This document shows positions 34,317 through 43,900 of a DNA stretch of 64,000 nt, piece after piece. Where the stretch lies: contig JAXLXF010000038.1 of assembly GCA_046328125.1 (NCBI GenBank), forward strand, positions 1-64,000, written 5' to 3'. This DNA is from JADZEM01 sp046328125. Its GTDB lineage: Bacteria; Chloroflexota; UBA6077; JACCZL01. The notes under the pieces are model-generated. The model did not search any database. It had not been told where the DNA came from and saw nothing but the letters and a program-made list of their open reading frames with translations. Numbering within the stretch: the first letter of the stretch is position 1; every line of letters begins with the position of its first letter. A program made the position numbers and the translations under genes.

Positions 34317-37129
34317 GACCCGCTCGCCTGCTGGCTGGCTGCCGTGGTCGTCAGGGACGTCGCCTGGACGCCGGCGCAGTCGTAGAGGCCGCTGTCACGC
34401 TCGGCGTCTCTGGCGGTGTCGTCTGCTGATGCTGGCGAGATCGCCGAAGCTGGCACCGCCGTGCAGGTGGACTGGACCCAGCTCGACAGGCCGTTGCGCC
34501 CGCCCGGCCCACCAAACCCGCCGGGGCCGCCGAAGCCGCCAGGGCCGCCACCCAGGAGGAAGAAGCGAACCTCGCCTGCCTGGATCTTCTCGATCAGGGT
34601 GTCCACCGTCAGGATCGGGTCACTGCCCAGGAAGCCGCCCAGCGCCATCACCGGCTGGCCGGTCTCCAGGATGATCGGGGCGGCGGCGTTCGCGCTGGTG
34701 GTCGCCACCAGGAACTTCGTGGAGCCTTGCTGGGCCTGGAGGTAGGCGATCAAGCCGTCTCGATTGCCGCCGCCCGGGCCACCCGGCCCGCCGAGCCCGC
34801 CGAAGCCCCCACGCCCGCCACCACGAGCGGGTCCAGCGTTCGCGCGCGCACCGTCCGGCCGCCCACGGCCGCCGAACGGCCCGCCGCCGAAGCCGTCATC
34901 CGCGGGCGACCCACCCGCCCCGATGGACGGTCCGCCATCGGGGCCTGGGAGTTGTCCGACCGCGCCGCCATTCGGACCCGCAACCCCAGGTGGCGCGAAG
35001 GCCGGCCCGTTGAAGTCGGGACCGCCGAAACCGGGGTTGCCGTTCGGCCCCGCGAAGCCTGGCCCGCCGCCCGGGCCGCCAAAACCTGGGCCGGGGAATC
35101 CTGGACCGCCATTTGGGCCACCGAAAGCCGGCCCGCCGCCGGGACCGCCGAAGCCGGGTCCAGACCCGCCGGGGCCGCCGAAGCCGGGACCGCCGAACCC
35201 GCCGCGCACCCGTGGCCCGACCGACGGCAGCCCGCCGACCGTCTGGCCCATCACCGAGGGCTGGCTCGCCCAGGTCGCGGGGGCGGCTAGCAGCGCCAGC
35301 AGGCCCATCCCTGCCACGGCGCCCGCCGCCAGCGTCAGGCGCGAGCGCTCGGGGAGGGTGCGCCGGGCCAGTCGCAGCCCGAGCAGCAGGACGGCGGCGA
35401 GGCCCGCCCCACCCAGCGCGATCGGCGTCAGCCAGACGCCCCACTCGGCGTAGGAGAGCAGTAGGTATGCCTGGAGCGCGCCGGTCCCGACCAGTGCCAG
35501 CGGCAGCAGCCAGCTGAACCAGCGCGAGCGTCGGTACGCGTCCCAACTGCCCTGCGCGCCAATCGCGGCCAGCGCCGCCATCGGGGGGCCGAGCATCACG
35601 AGATAGTAGCTGTGGTAGTAGCCGGCGATGCTGAAGAAGGCGCCGGCCGTCAGGAGCCAGGTGCCCCAGAAGAAGAGGGCCTGCGCCCGCCGATCCGAGG
35701 AGAGGGTGCGGCGGCTCTTCCAGGCCGACCAGCCGGCCACCGCCATCCCGAGGAGCGCCAGCGGCAGCAGCCAGCTCGCCTGCGCACCCAGCTGCTGGTT
35801 CACCAGTCGCAGCGGGCCGGGCGTGCCGTTCTCGCCGAAGCCGCCAGGGCCACCACCGCCGGGGCCGCCCGGTCCACCACCAGGGCCGCCGGGGCCGCCG
35901 AACGGGCCGCCGTTGGGGCCGACCGCGCCAGATCCGGGCGCGCCGAGGCCACCGTCAGGACCGGCAAGGCCACCAGTGCCAGGTCCGTTGCCGATGCCAG
36001 CGGGCGCCGGACCAGCCGAGGCACTCCCGTCAGGCACCGGGGCCTGTCCGCTCGTGGCCTGCCCGACCGGGCCGGTCTGGTTGCCGTCGGCGGTGCCGGG
36101 GGCGCTCGCCGTCGCGTCGTTCTGCCCGTCAAGCTCCAGACGGACATTGCGACCACCGCCGCCACCAGGAGCATCTGCACTCTCTTGCCCGAACAGGCGC
36201 CCCACGAACCGGTCCAGCGTCATGCCGCGCCCGGTCAGCCGTTCGAGGCCGTTGTAGCCGAGCGCCAGGCTGATCGCCGAGTTGTCCTGCGTCGAGCCGA
36301 CGTACGGGCGCTGGTCCTCTGGCGTCAGATCGACCGCCAGCGGCCAGGCCAGCGAGACGGCCAGCATCACGATACCGGCCACCACCAGATGCCCGATCCG
36401 GAGCAGGCGGGCGCGGGGAGCCGCCACCAGATAGAGCAGGTAGAAGGCAGGCGCTGCCAGATACGCTTCGAGCATCTTGATCTCGAAGCCGAGGCCAATC
36501 ATCGTGGTGGCGGCGGCCAGCCAGCCCAGGCTGCCGCGCTCGACGGCCCGGAACACGGCCCAGGCCCCGATCACCAGGAACAGCACCAGCAGCGAGTCGA
36601 TCGTGTTGTTGCGGCTGACCGCCACGCTGACCGGGGTGACTGCCAGCGCCAGCGCCGCCAGCAGGCCGGCGACCGGCCCGGCCGCGCGCCGCACGAGGTG
36701 GTAGACCAGCGCGACCGACGCAACGCCGGCCAGCGCCTCAGGGAGGAGGACGCTCAGGCCGGAGAAGTCGAAGCCGAGCAGCTCCAGCAGCTTCGCGCTG
36801 GCGGCCTGGATCCAGAACCCGAGCGGCGGCTTGTCCACCGTCACGAACCCGCCCGGATCGAACGAGGCGAAGAAGAAGGTGTGCCAGCTCTGAAGCATGC
36901 TGTAGACGGCGGCGGTGTAATACTGGTTGCCGTTCCCCTCCCGATCCAGGTGGAACAAGTTCAGGAACGCCGACAGCAGCAGCACTGCCACCAGCCCGAG
37001 CCGGTGCCAGAGTTGACCTCCGCGCCAGGATCGGCTGAGCTCGGCGGGCCGATCGGGTGGCGCGGCCGGGTCGGGCTGCTGGGCGCTGGCCGGGGTGTCG
37101 AGGAGGGTGCTCGTGCGTACGCTTCTCAC
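34313..37129 (-). CDS. YkcA/B-type GT39 membrane glycosyltransferase with two Gly-rich regions
   Basis: A 938-residue paralogue of the next gene (31860-34316), with the same landmarks: FVTVDKPPLGFWIQAASAKL, SRNNTIDSLLVLFLVIGAWA, LGFEIKMLEAYLAAPAFYL and RPYVGSTQDNSAISLALGYN. It has two low-complexity stretches: one in an extracytoplasmic loop (~335-445, Gly/Pro/Ala/Asp) and one after the last helix (~625-790, GGPGFGGPGGGPGFAGP-like). The C-terminal domain has FLVATTSANAAAPIILETGQ and PVMALGGFLGSDPI. Such enzymes use polyprenyl-phosphate sugars to glycosylate envelope targets. The stop overlaps the next start (GTGA). It is divergent from a small winged-helix-like gene. Confidence 0.92.
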   Translation of the reverse strand: MRSVRTSTLLDTPASAQQPDPAAPPDRPAELSRSWRGGQLWHRLGLVAVLLLSAFLNLFHLDREGNGNQYYTAAVYSMLQSWHTFFFASFDPGGFVTVDKPPLGFWIQAASAKLLELLGFDFSGLSVLLPEALAGVASVALVYHLVRRAAGPVAGLLAALALAVTPVSVAVSRNNTIDSLLVLFLVIGAWAVFRAVERGSLGWLAAATTMIGLGFEIKMLEAYLAAPAFYLLYLVAAPRARLLRIGHLVVAGIVMLAVSLAWPLAVDLTPEDQRPYVGSTQDNSAISLALGYNGLERLTGRGMTLDRFVGRLFGQESADAPGGGGGRNVRLELDGQNDATASAPGTADGNQTGPVGQATSGQAPVPDGSASAGPAPAGIGNGPGTGGLAGPDGGLGAPGSGAVGPNGGPFGGPGGPGGGPGGPGGGGPGGFGENGTPGPLRLVNQQLGAQASWLLPLALLGMAVAGWSAWKSRRTLSSDRRAQALFFWGTWLLTAGAFFSIAGYYHSYYLVMLGPPMAALAAIGAQGSWDAYRRSRWFSWLLPLALVGTGALQAYLLLSYAEWGVWLTPIALGGAGLAAVLLLGLRLARRTLPERSRLTLAAGAVAGMGLLALLAAPATWASQPSVMGQTVGGLPSVGPRVRGGFGGPGFGGPGGSGPGFGGPGGGPAFGGPNGGPGFPGPGFGGPGGGPGFAGPNGNPGFGGPDFNGPAFAPPGVAGPNGGAVGQLPGPDGGPSIGAGGSPADDGFGGGPFGGRGRPDGARANAGPARGGGRGGFGGLGGPGGPGGGNRDGLIAYLQAQQGSTKFLVATTSANAAAPIILETGQPVMALGGFLGSDPILTVDTLIEKIQAGEVRFFLLGGGPGGFGGPGGFGGPGGRNGLSSWVQSTCTAVPASAISPASADDTARDAERDSGLYDCAGVQATSLTTTAASQQASGS

Positions 37130-37360
37130 GGTCGATTCCTACGGTCGTGCCGGGTGCAGTGTGCAGCGGGACTGGTCCCGGCTGCATCCATACCGTCGCA
37201 TCGCGACCTGAAGCTGGCCGCAAGAAAAGCTGAGGATTTGTTGAAGACCCCATGGGTGTCGTCAGGTGGACGCTGGACCGAGCGAGGCCGCGGGTCGATC
37301 CGTGGGCAGAACCACACGCCATCCCGTCCCGCGCGCTTCTGTCCAGACGTTGTGCCGGAT

Positions 37361-37702
37361 ATGAGCGTTCAATGGCTGCCGAGCTCGAATGAGTCACTGG
37401 GCCTGCTGTGTGCCGAGAGCCACGTCCTGACGGCGCTGGCGGGCGGCATGGTACTGCGCGGGACACCAGATGAGCTGATGTACCAGCTCGGCGTCAGCCC
37501 CCACATCTTTCGAGTGGCGCTGCACGACCTGATCGTCGGCGGCTGGATCTTCGCGATGACGACGCGCGACGGGCAGTTGACCATCGGGCGGGAACGCCGC
37601 GCCCGCAACGACGGGCCACCGGCCGCCGTCGAGCGACGGCAGTCATCTGCTCAACTCCCGGAATCATTCTGGGAGAGCCACCACTCGTTGCTCGGCATCT
37701 GA
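37361..37702 (+). CDS. Small winged-helix-like protein, divergent from the GT39 operon
   Basis: A 113-residue protein from the ATG at 37361. Residues ~15-80 look like a helix-turn-helix with a wing: LLCAESHVLTALAGGMVLRG, then DELMYQLGVSPHIFRVALHD as the putative HTH, LIVGGWIFAMTTRDGQLTIG as the strand-turn-strand wing. I do not recognise a named family. The rest is polar. It faces away from the GT39 operon across a 231-base gap that must contain both promoters, so it may regulate that operon or itself; this is inference from position. The frame is open much further upstream, but that is shadow sequence of the GT39 gene. Confidence 0.6.
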   Translation: MSVQWLPSSNESLGLLCAESHVLTALAGGMVLRGTPDELMYQLGVSPHIFRVALHDLIVGGWIFAMTTRDGQLTIGRERRARNDGPPAAVERRQSSAQLPESFWESHHSLLGI

Positions 37703-37733
37703 ACCTACGGAGGCCGTCGCCAGCACCGCGCGG

Positions 37734-38996
37734 TCAGCCGGCGGCGACCTCGTTGGCCCAGACCGCTTCGGGGTCCTGGCGCTTGCGGAGCAGCCGGAAC
37801 GAGCCGTCCGTCTCCAGCATCACCTCGGGCGACTGCGGGTACGAGTTGTAGTTGATGGTGGACATCGCGGCGCAGTACGCCCCGGCTCCGCCGATCACGA
37901 CCAGATCGCCAATGTTCGGCTTGCGGGACTGGCGCGGCGCGAGCGCTTCCGGGTCGCCGGGGGCGGGCGTGAGGATGTCGCCGGACTCGCAGCACGGCCC
38001 GACGAACACCACGTTCGCCTGGGGGCGGTCCTCGGCCATGACGATGATCGGGTGCTGGGCGCCGTAGAGCGCTGGCCGGGTGACCTCGGTCATGCCGGTG
38101 TCGAGCTTGGCGAACTGGTAGCCGTCCTTGCCGGTGTCCACCACGTCGATGCAGCTCGAGACGACGGCGCCAGCGTTGGCGACCAGATACGTGCCGGGCT
38201 CAACTTCCAGGTGCAGCTTCCGCCCAACGCGCTCCTGAAACTCGATCAACTCGCGCTCGACGTGGTGCCCGACATCCTGGAGGTCGGCGGAGATCTCGCC
38301 GGGCATCCGTCCGACTTTGAAGCCGCCGCCAAGGTTGACTCTCACAGCCTCCGGCACCTGCTCCACCAGATCGAGGGTCATCCGGGTGACCCGCTTCCAG
38401 ACCTCGGGGTCCGAGCCGGAGCCAATGTGGCTGTGGACCGTGCCAAGCTTCAAATTGTACTGCTGAGCGATCCGCTGGACCTCGGGCAGGTACTCGTGCC
38501 AGATCCCGAAGCTGGAGGCCGGGCCGCCGGTGTTGGTGCGGTTGGTGCCGCCGCTGCCGAGGCCCGGGTTGAGCCGGACCGTGACGGCGCCGCCGGGATT
38601 GACCTTGCCGTACGACTCCAGCTGGTGGAGGGAGCAGGCGTTGAACAGGACGCCGCGCTTGACGTGCTCGGCGAGGCGGCGCGAGGGCATCTGGGAGGTG
38701 AGCTGGATCTGGTCTGGCGTGAAGCCGGCCCGGATTGCCCGCTCGACTTCGTAGTCGCTGGAGGCGTCGATGTGGAGCCCGAGCTGCCGGAAGAGCGTGA
38801 GGACGCCGATGCTGGGGTTCGCCTTCATGGCGTACCGCAGGGTGTAGCCGAACGGGGCCGGGAAGCTCAGCGCGGCCTTCGCGACGGACTCCAGGGTCCG
38901 GCGGTCGTAGACGTAGCAGGGGGTGCCGAACCGCTCGCGGACTTCGGCGGCTTGCTCGGCGCTCAGGAAGGTCTGGGGAGTCTCGCTGACGCTCAC
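37734..38996 (-). CDS. PLP-dependent decarboxylase, diaminopimelate/ornithine type (LysA-like)
   Basis: A 420-residue fold-type III PLP enzyme. The Schiff-base lysine is K58 in YAMKAN. Further landmarks are the HSHIGSG loop (188-194), the phosphate-binding GGG (223-225), EPGTYLV (266-272) and the second-subunit motif CCESGD (335-340). In diaminopimelate decarboxylase this ring makes lysine with loss of CO2 from meso-diaminopimelate. Members of the same group act on other amino acids or carboxynorspermidine, so the substrate is open. The start is GTG at 38996 with GAGGA upstream. No other lysine genes are near. It is not needed to assume a cell-wall role. Confidence 0.88.
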   Translation of the reverse strand: MSVSETPQTFLSAEQAAEVRERFGTPCYVYDRRTLESVAKAALSFPAPFGYTLRYAMKANPSIGVLTLFRQLGLHIDASSDYEVERAIRAGFTPDQIQLTSQMPSRRLAEHVKRGVLFNACSLHQLESYGKVNPGGAVTVRLNPGLGSGGTNRTNTGGPASSFGIWHEYLPEVQRIAQQYNLKLGTVHSHIGSGSDPEVWKRVTRMTLDLVEQVPEAVRVNLGGGFKVGRMPGEISADLQDVGHHVERELIEFQERVGRKLHLEVEPGTYLVANAGAVVSSCIDVVDTGKDGYQFAKLDTGMTEVTRPALYGAQHPIIVMAEDRPQANVVFVGPCCESGDILTPAPGDPEALAPRQSRKPNIGDLVVIGGAGAYCAAMSTINYNSYPQSPEVMLETDGSFRLLRKRQDPEAVWANEVAAG

Positions 38997-39074
38997 GCTT
39001 ATCCTCGGGCGACGTGTTTTCGCGCCCCACAGTGGGCTCGGCGCGATGGCCTGGCGTAGTTGTAGCCGGAGGAG

Positions 39075-39115
39075 AGCCCCCTCCCCAACCCCTCCCCCGT
39101 GCGCGGGAGAGGGGC
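39075..39115. repeat. Family B hairpin repeat copy 6
   Basis: CCCCCTCCCCAACCCCTCCC then CCGTGCGCGGGAGAGGGG. It is intergenic, between the LysA-like start and the small secreted protein's stop. Confidence 0.7.
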
Positions 39116-39125
39116 ACGTGAGTGG

Positions 39126-39638
39126 TCAGGAGGCGGCGCCGGGCAGGAGGGCGTTCAGGGTGTCCTGCGCCTCTTTGATCAATCGGCCGCTGTTGGCGGT
39201 GTAGGCGGCAGCGTCCTTGATGAGAGCTTCGCGCTCGGATGGGCTGTCGGTAACCTGAGCGTGCAGCAGCATCACGGCGGCCTGCGATGCGCGATCTAGC
39301 GCGAGCTTGACGGTGCGGTCGTACTGGTCGAGGCGGGCGGAGGGCAGCGCCTCGTTGAAAGCGCGCTTCGCCGCGAACAGCTCGCGGGTCAGGTCGGCGA
39401 GGTCGGACTGGGCGACGGCGTCGAGCTTGCCCTGACTGGCGGCCTGCTGGTACTCGACGAGCGCCTGCTGATAGAGGGTGAAGCGGTCGCGGAATGGCTG
39501 AGTGGCGCTGAGATACGCGATCTCGGTGGGCGTGGCCGAGGACGGGCCGGCTTGAGCGGCGGCCAGTCTAGGCGCGGCAAGCATGGCGGTGAGGAGGCTC
39601 ACCAGGATCGCGAGGGCGGTCAGGGCCGGGTGGCGCAT
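39126..39638 (-). CDS. Small secreted helical protein of unknown function
   Basis: A 170-residue protein from the ATG at 39638, chosen because GGAGG sits 8 bases upstream and a signal peptide follows (basic MRHP, hydrophobic ~5-22, Ala-x-Ala near 25-28). The mature part is almost entirely helical with regular charge spacing (FRDRFTLYQQALVEYQQAAS, LTRELFAAKRAFNEALPSAR), like a four-helix-bundle. I do not recognise a family. It diverges from a small membrane protein gene 104 bases away. No catalytic residue pattern is visible. Confidence 0.7.
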   Translation of the reverse strand: MRHPALTALAILVSLLTAMLAAPRLAAAQAGPSSATPTEIAYLSATQPFRDRFTLYQQALVEYQQAASQGKLDAVAQSDLADLTRELFAAKRAFNEALPSARLDQYDRTVKLALDRASQAAVMLLHAQVTDSPSEREALIKDAAAYTANSGRLIKEAQDTLNALLPGAAS

Positions 39639-39742
39639 CGGTCGGCCTCCAGGTGGAGAAGGCTGGTCAGGGGATGGGTCGAACAGAGGATATACTGGCT
39701 GCATTCTCCCACAGCCGCGGGCCGGCGTGGAGCGGGCCATCG

Positions 39743-40063
39743 ATGGACCAGTACTGGCGTGGGCGCAAGCCGGTCGTCCTCCTGGCGTTCGTGCTGCTGG
39801 CGCTCGGGTACAGCGGCCTGGTGTGGACGTTCCGGCCGCTGACAGGGGAGCTGCGCCTGGATGGGGCCATCGCGGTGGTGCTGGGGTTGTACCTCTGCTC
39901 GCACCCGGCCGCGAACGTGCTGGACCTGCTCTTCGAGGAGGGTGGGGTGCGCCGTCCGCCGGGCGCCGAGGACCGGACCATCGCCTGGTACCTGCTGAAC
40001 CTGGTGCTGCTGGTGGCGGGCTGGTTCGTGGTCTGGACGGGGCTGACCTGCTTCATGACGTGA
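39743..40063 (+). CDS. Small integral membrane protein, paralogue of 40156-40368
   Basis: A 106-residue protein from ATG 39743 with three membrane segments (~10-30, ~40-55 and ~78-102). The motif RLDGAIAVVLGLYLCSHPAA, then NVLDLLFEE and the final LLVAGWFVVWTGL is repeated in the convergent gene at 40156-40368 (LDGAIGVLLGLAICSVPARN ... LAGWAVILLGM). Family unknown. An earlier ATG at 39653 is possible but its extra residues are Gly/Ser-rich and without a good ribosome site. A 92-base inverted heptamer repeat separates the two genes tail to tail. Confidence 0.7.
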   Translation: MDQYWRGRKPVVLLAFVLLALGYSGLVWTFRPLTGELRLDGAIAVVLGLYLCSHPAANVLDLLFEEGGVRRPPGAEDRTIAWYLLNLVLLVAGWFVVWTGLTCFMT

Positions 40064-40064
40064 G

Positions 40065-40156
40065 AGGCGAGCAGACGAGCAGACGAGTGGGGAGCCGTGA
40101 GCAGCGAGCGGACCTTTTCTCGCCGCTCGTCTGCTCACGGCTCGTCTGCTCTCGGC
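40065..40156. repeat. GAGCAGAC-type array with inverted partner, family C copy 4
   Basis: GCGAGCAGACGAGCAGACGAG and GCCGTGAGCAGCGAGCG are answered by CGCCGCTCGTCTGCTCACGG and CTCGTCTGCTCTCGG around ACCTTTT. It lies exactly between convergent stop codons and may act as a bidirectional terminator. Confidence 0.8.
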
Positions 40157-40368
40157 TAGGCGCCGGCGAGCGAGACCATCCCGAGCAGGATGACGGCCCA
40201 GCCGGCGAGGGTGACCAGTCCGTTGAGGGCCAGCCAGCCGCGCCCGGACGGTCGCTTCAGCAGCTGGCCGAGGGCGAACCGGTTGGCGAAGAGGGTGTCG
40301 ATGGTGTTGCGGGCGGGCACCGAGCAGATGGCAAGCCCGAGCAGCACGCCGATGGCGCCGTCCAGCAC
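40156..40368 (-). CDS. Small membrane protein, possibly lacking its normal start
   Basis: A 70-residue frame from a GTG at 40368, ending at 40156. It matches the second half of the 106-residue neighbour (LDGAIGVLLGLAICSVPA, later LAGWAVILLGMVSL). The frame stays open upstream for over 80 codons and there encodes a further hydrophobic stretch (RRLWLHLILALAYAVPSVLL) that matches the neighbour's first helix. Yet I find no ATG, GTG or TTG in that upstream stretch. The natural start has therefore been lost, is a rare codon such as CTG, or the shorter GTG is used and the protein lost one helix. A family E repeat lies just upstream. Confidence 0.55.
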   Translation of the reverse strand: MLDGAIGVLLGLAICSVPARNTIDTLFANRFALGQLLKRPSGRGWLALNGLVTLAGWAVILLGMVSLAGA

Positions 40369-40485
40369 GGGGCTCGGGGTGATGGTGTCCAGGAGGACGG
40401 ACGGGACGGCGTAGGCGAGCGCCAGGATGAGGTGGAGCCAGAGGCGTCGGTAGTCGAGTCGTAGGGCAGGCGCTGAAAGGTCTCC

Positions 40486-40565
40486 CTGGGAGCGCGGCCT
40501 CCCCGATCCTGGCCGCCCCCGGCGTAACGAAGCGGCCAGGATCGGGAGGCTGCCCCTGCTCCCAG
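40486..40565. repeat. 80-bp palindrome with CTGGGAGC ends, family E copy 1
   Basis: CTGGGAGCGCGGCCTCCCCG ATCCTGGCC pairs with GGCCAGGATCGGGAGGC...GCTCCCAG around GGCGTAACGAAGC. A related copy lies at 41902-42013; the two flank the MacB-like permease gene. Confidence 0.8.
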
Positions 40566-40612
40566 CGGGCGAGCGTCTGGCAGGCGTACGAGCAGTCCGG
40601 GGATGGGGCGGG

Positions 40613-41836
<1,224 letters not shown>

Positions 41837-41854
41837 GGCAGTGTCCTCCTTGTG

Positions 41855-41893
41855 AGAGTTGCGAGTTGCGAGTTGCGAGTTGCGAGTTGCGAG
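41855..41893. repeat. GAGTTGC heptamer array, family C copy 5
   Basis: Five tandem GAGTTGC units, then GAGGCCG. No inverted partner. It is directly upstream of the permease start and adjoins the family E palindrome. Confidence 0.9.
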
Positions 41894-41901
41894 GCCGATA
41901 T

Positions 41902-42013
41902 CCTGGGAGCGCGGCGATCTTCGCCGCTTCGTGGTGACGCGTCCAGAAGTGGAAGGCTCCTGTGGGGCGGACGATACGAAGGCAGCCAGGATCGGGGAGG
42001 CCGCGCTCCCAGG
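41902..42013. repeat. 112-bp inverted repeat with CTGGGAGC ends, family E copy 2
   Basis: CTGGGAGCGCGGC (41903-41915) is inverted as GCCGCGCTCCCAG (42000-42012). Inside are GCGATCTTCGCCGC and GCCAGGATCGGGGAGG, shared with copy 1. Confidence 0.8.
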
Positions 42014-42038
42014 GGGTAGATCGTCGCTCTACTCCGGG

Positions 42039-43028
42039 CTAGCCGCGGGTGGACGAGCGGGCGGTGGCCGGCTCGTGGTCGTGGTCTGGGGCGGGGTGAG
42101 CGGCGCCGTTGGTGGAGACGGCGATGGGCCGGGTGGGGGATTCGGAGATATCGCTGCTGGCCGGGGTGGACGACGCGGCGGGAGTGGACTCGTCGACGGA
42201 GGTGGTGGCGGTGTCGTCGTCGGAGTCGGCGAGGGGGTCCACGGGCAACCGCTTCAGCTGCTCCTCGGCGGACTCGGGGTGCTCGGAGACGCGGTCGGAG
42301 ACGACGTGGCCGTCTCGGAAGACGACGATCCGGTTGCAGAAAGCGGCGACCTCAGGCTCGTGGGTGACGAGGACGATGGTGGAGCCCTCTTTGTTGAGCT
42401 TCTGGAGGATCGCCATGATCTCGACGCTGGTGCGAGAGTCGAGGGCGCCGGTCGGCTCGTCGGCGAGGATCAGGCTGGGGCGGTTGACCAGCGCTCTCGC
42501 GATGGCGACGCGCTGCTGCTGGCCGCCCGAGAGCTCGTTGGGGCGATGGTCGGCGCGGGGGGCCATGTTGACGGCGGCGAGGGCCTCCAGCGCGCGCTCC
42601 TTGCGCTCGGGGGCGGGGACGCCAGCATAGACCATCGGGAGGGAGACGTTGCCGATGGCGTCCATTCTGGGGAGGAGGTTGTAGCCCTGGAAGATGAAGC
42701 CGAGCTTCTGATTGCGGAGATCGGCGAGGTCGGCGGCGGGGACGGTGGTGACCTCGACGCCGTCCAGCTCGTACGATCCTGACTGGGGGCGGTCCAGGCA
42801 GCCGATGACGTTCATGAAAGTGGACTTGCCCGAGCCTGACGGCCCCATGATGGCGACGAACTCGCCGCTGTAGACGGTCACGGAGACGCCGCGCAGGGCG
42901 TGCACGACGTTGGTGCCCATGACGTACGTCTTCTTGAGGTCCGTGACCTTGATGACGGGGGTGCCCCGGCCCTCAGAAGTGGTTGGGGCGGTGGCAGACT
43001 GGGGGAGTGACATGGTGAGCGTGGTCAT
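42039..43028 (-). CDS. MacB-like ABC transporter ATP-binding protein
   Basis: A 329-residue ATPase from the ATG at 43028 (a second ATG follows at 43013). It has the MacB/LolD pattern: Walker A GPSGSGKST (62-70), Q-loop FIFQGYNLLPRM, signature LSGGQQQRVAIARAL, Walker B LILADEPTGALD and H-loop THEPEVA. Residues after ~245 form a Ser/Thr/Asp-rich tail of ~85 residues with no known domain, longer than usual for this family. It energises the permease encoded at 40613-41836. Confidence 0.93.
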   Translation of the reverse strand: MTTLTMSLPQSATAPTTSEGRGTPVIKVTDLKKTYVMGTNVVHALRGVSVTVYSGEFVAIMGPSGSGKSTFMNVIGCLDRPQSGSYELDGVEVTTVPAADLADLRNQKLGFIFQGYNLLPRMDAIGNVSLPMVYAGVPAPERKERALEALAAVNMAPRADHRPNELSGGQQQRVAIARALVNRPSLILADEPTGALDSRTSVEIMAILQKLNKEGSTIVLVTHEPEVAAFCNRIVVFRDGHVVSDRVSEHPESAEEQLKRLPVDPLADSDDDTATTSVDESTPAASSTPASSDISESPTRPIAVSTNGAAHPAPDHDHEPATARSSTRG

Positions 43029-43621
43029 GATGTCGTGGCCTCTGGCCTCTGCTGAGGTGCTGGCGAGCCGGGAACGGCTCACCCTGCACGTCTCATCATG
43101 ACGCCCGCGCCTAAAGCGAACCCCCGAGATTCCTGAAGATTTGATGAGGGCGTGGCGCGCGCAGCGGCGGCCTGGCGTGGTCCCCCCGTGTGCCGCGCTG
43201 GTATGGGAGGCGGGTGGCGCGGCGGCGCCCAGGGCGTGACGATGGCTGCCACAACAGATGCGTCGCCACGGCGCCGCCGAAGCTCGGGAATGGCCCGGGA
43301 ACACCCTCACCCCCCAAGCCCCCTCTACTGTCCCTGTGCGCGGGACAGCAGAGGGGGAGCCATTGGGTGGCTGCGCCGGCTACGTGGAGCAGAGGGAGCA
43401 GATGAGAGGCGCGTCGGCACGTGGCGGCCTGCCCGCGAGTGACCGTCGCCGCGACATGGCCGCCTCGTGCCGTTCCCCGGGTGACGCGATAGGGCATGTG
43501 GCAAGGCGGCGCCCGGCGACTGACAGTTGCCGCGAGATGGTGCGCCGCCGCGCCTCATGCCGCTGCACGAGCTCAGGTCCGGCGGTAGACGGTGGGTCAT
43601 GGGGACGGGTACGCTTCACCC
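43029..43621. other. 593-base intergenic region: family B hairpin and an imperfect duplicated palindrome
   Basis: No credible gene. It contains a family B hairpin (43302-43361). It also holds two related GC-rich palindromic units at about 43408-43466 and 43503-43565; both share a GGCGGC...GCCGCGAGATGG-like core and a CTCRTGCCG end. Promoters for the ABC pair and for the toxin-antitoxin pair must lie at its two ends. Confidence 0.5.
43302..43361. repeat. Family B hairpin repeat copy 7
   Basis: ACACCCTCACCCCCCAAGCC, CCCTCTACTGTCCCTGTGCG and CGGGACAGCAGAGGGGGAGC. TGTCCC-TGTGCGC-GGGACA is the inner hairpin. Intergenic. Confidence 0.8.
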
Positions 43622-43900
43622 ATGAAGGCGACTATCGAGATTCCTGACGAGCTGTACCGCAAGCTCGCAGCGAAGAGCGCGTCGGAAGGCCGGCCGATCC
43701 AGGAGGTCGCCGTCGAGCTGCTCGACGAGTGGGTGCGGGAGTCGCCACGAGACGCACTCCACGCGCCATCGGTCGGCGAGTTGATGGCCGATCTGTGTGG
43801 GTCGATTGACTCGGGTGTGACCGATCTCTCGACCAACCCGGCGCATCTCGAAGGGCTTGGGCAAGCGGAGCTCGGACGTGGCCCAGCTCGCAATCGTTGA
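43622..43900 (+). CDS. VapB-like antitoxin (ribbon-helix-helix)
   Basis: A 92-residue protein from ATG 43622. The N-terminus KATIEIPDELYRKLAAKSAS has a beta strand followed by two helices, typical of CopG/RHH DNA-binding antitoxins, and it continues with GRPIQEVAVELLDEWV. The C-terminal half (~45-92) is the likely toxin-binding region. It overlaps the following PIN-domain toxin gene by 23 bases, the usual antitoxin-first arrangement with translational coupling. By family it would bind the toxin and repress its own promoter. Confidence 0.85.
   Translation: MKATIEIPDELYRKLAAKSASEGRPIQEVAVELLDEWVRESPRDALHAPSVGELMADLCGSIDSGVTDLSTNPAHLEGLGQAELGRGPARNR

Noticed and set aside
35612..37360. Long plus-strand frame upstream of the small winged-helix-like gene
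   Set aside because: It is antisense to the GT39 gene and Arg/Gln/Pro-rich; only the last 113 codons look like protein.
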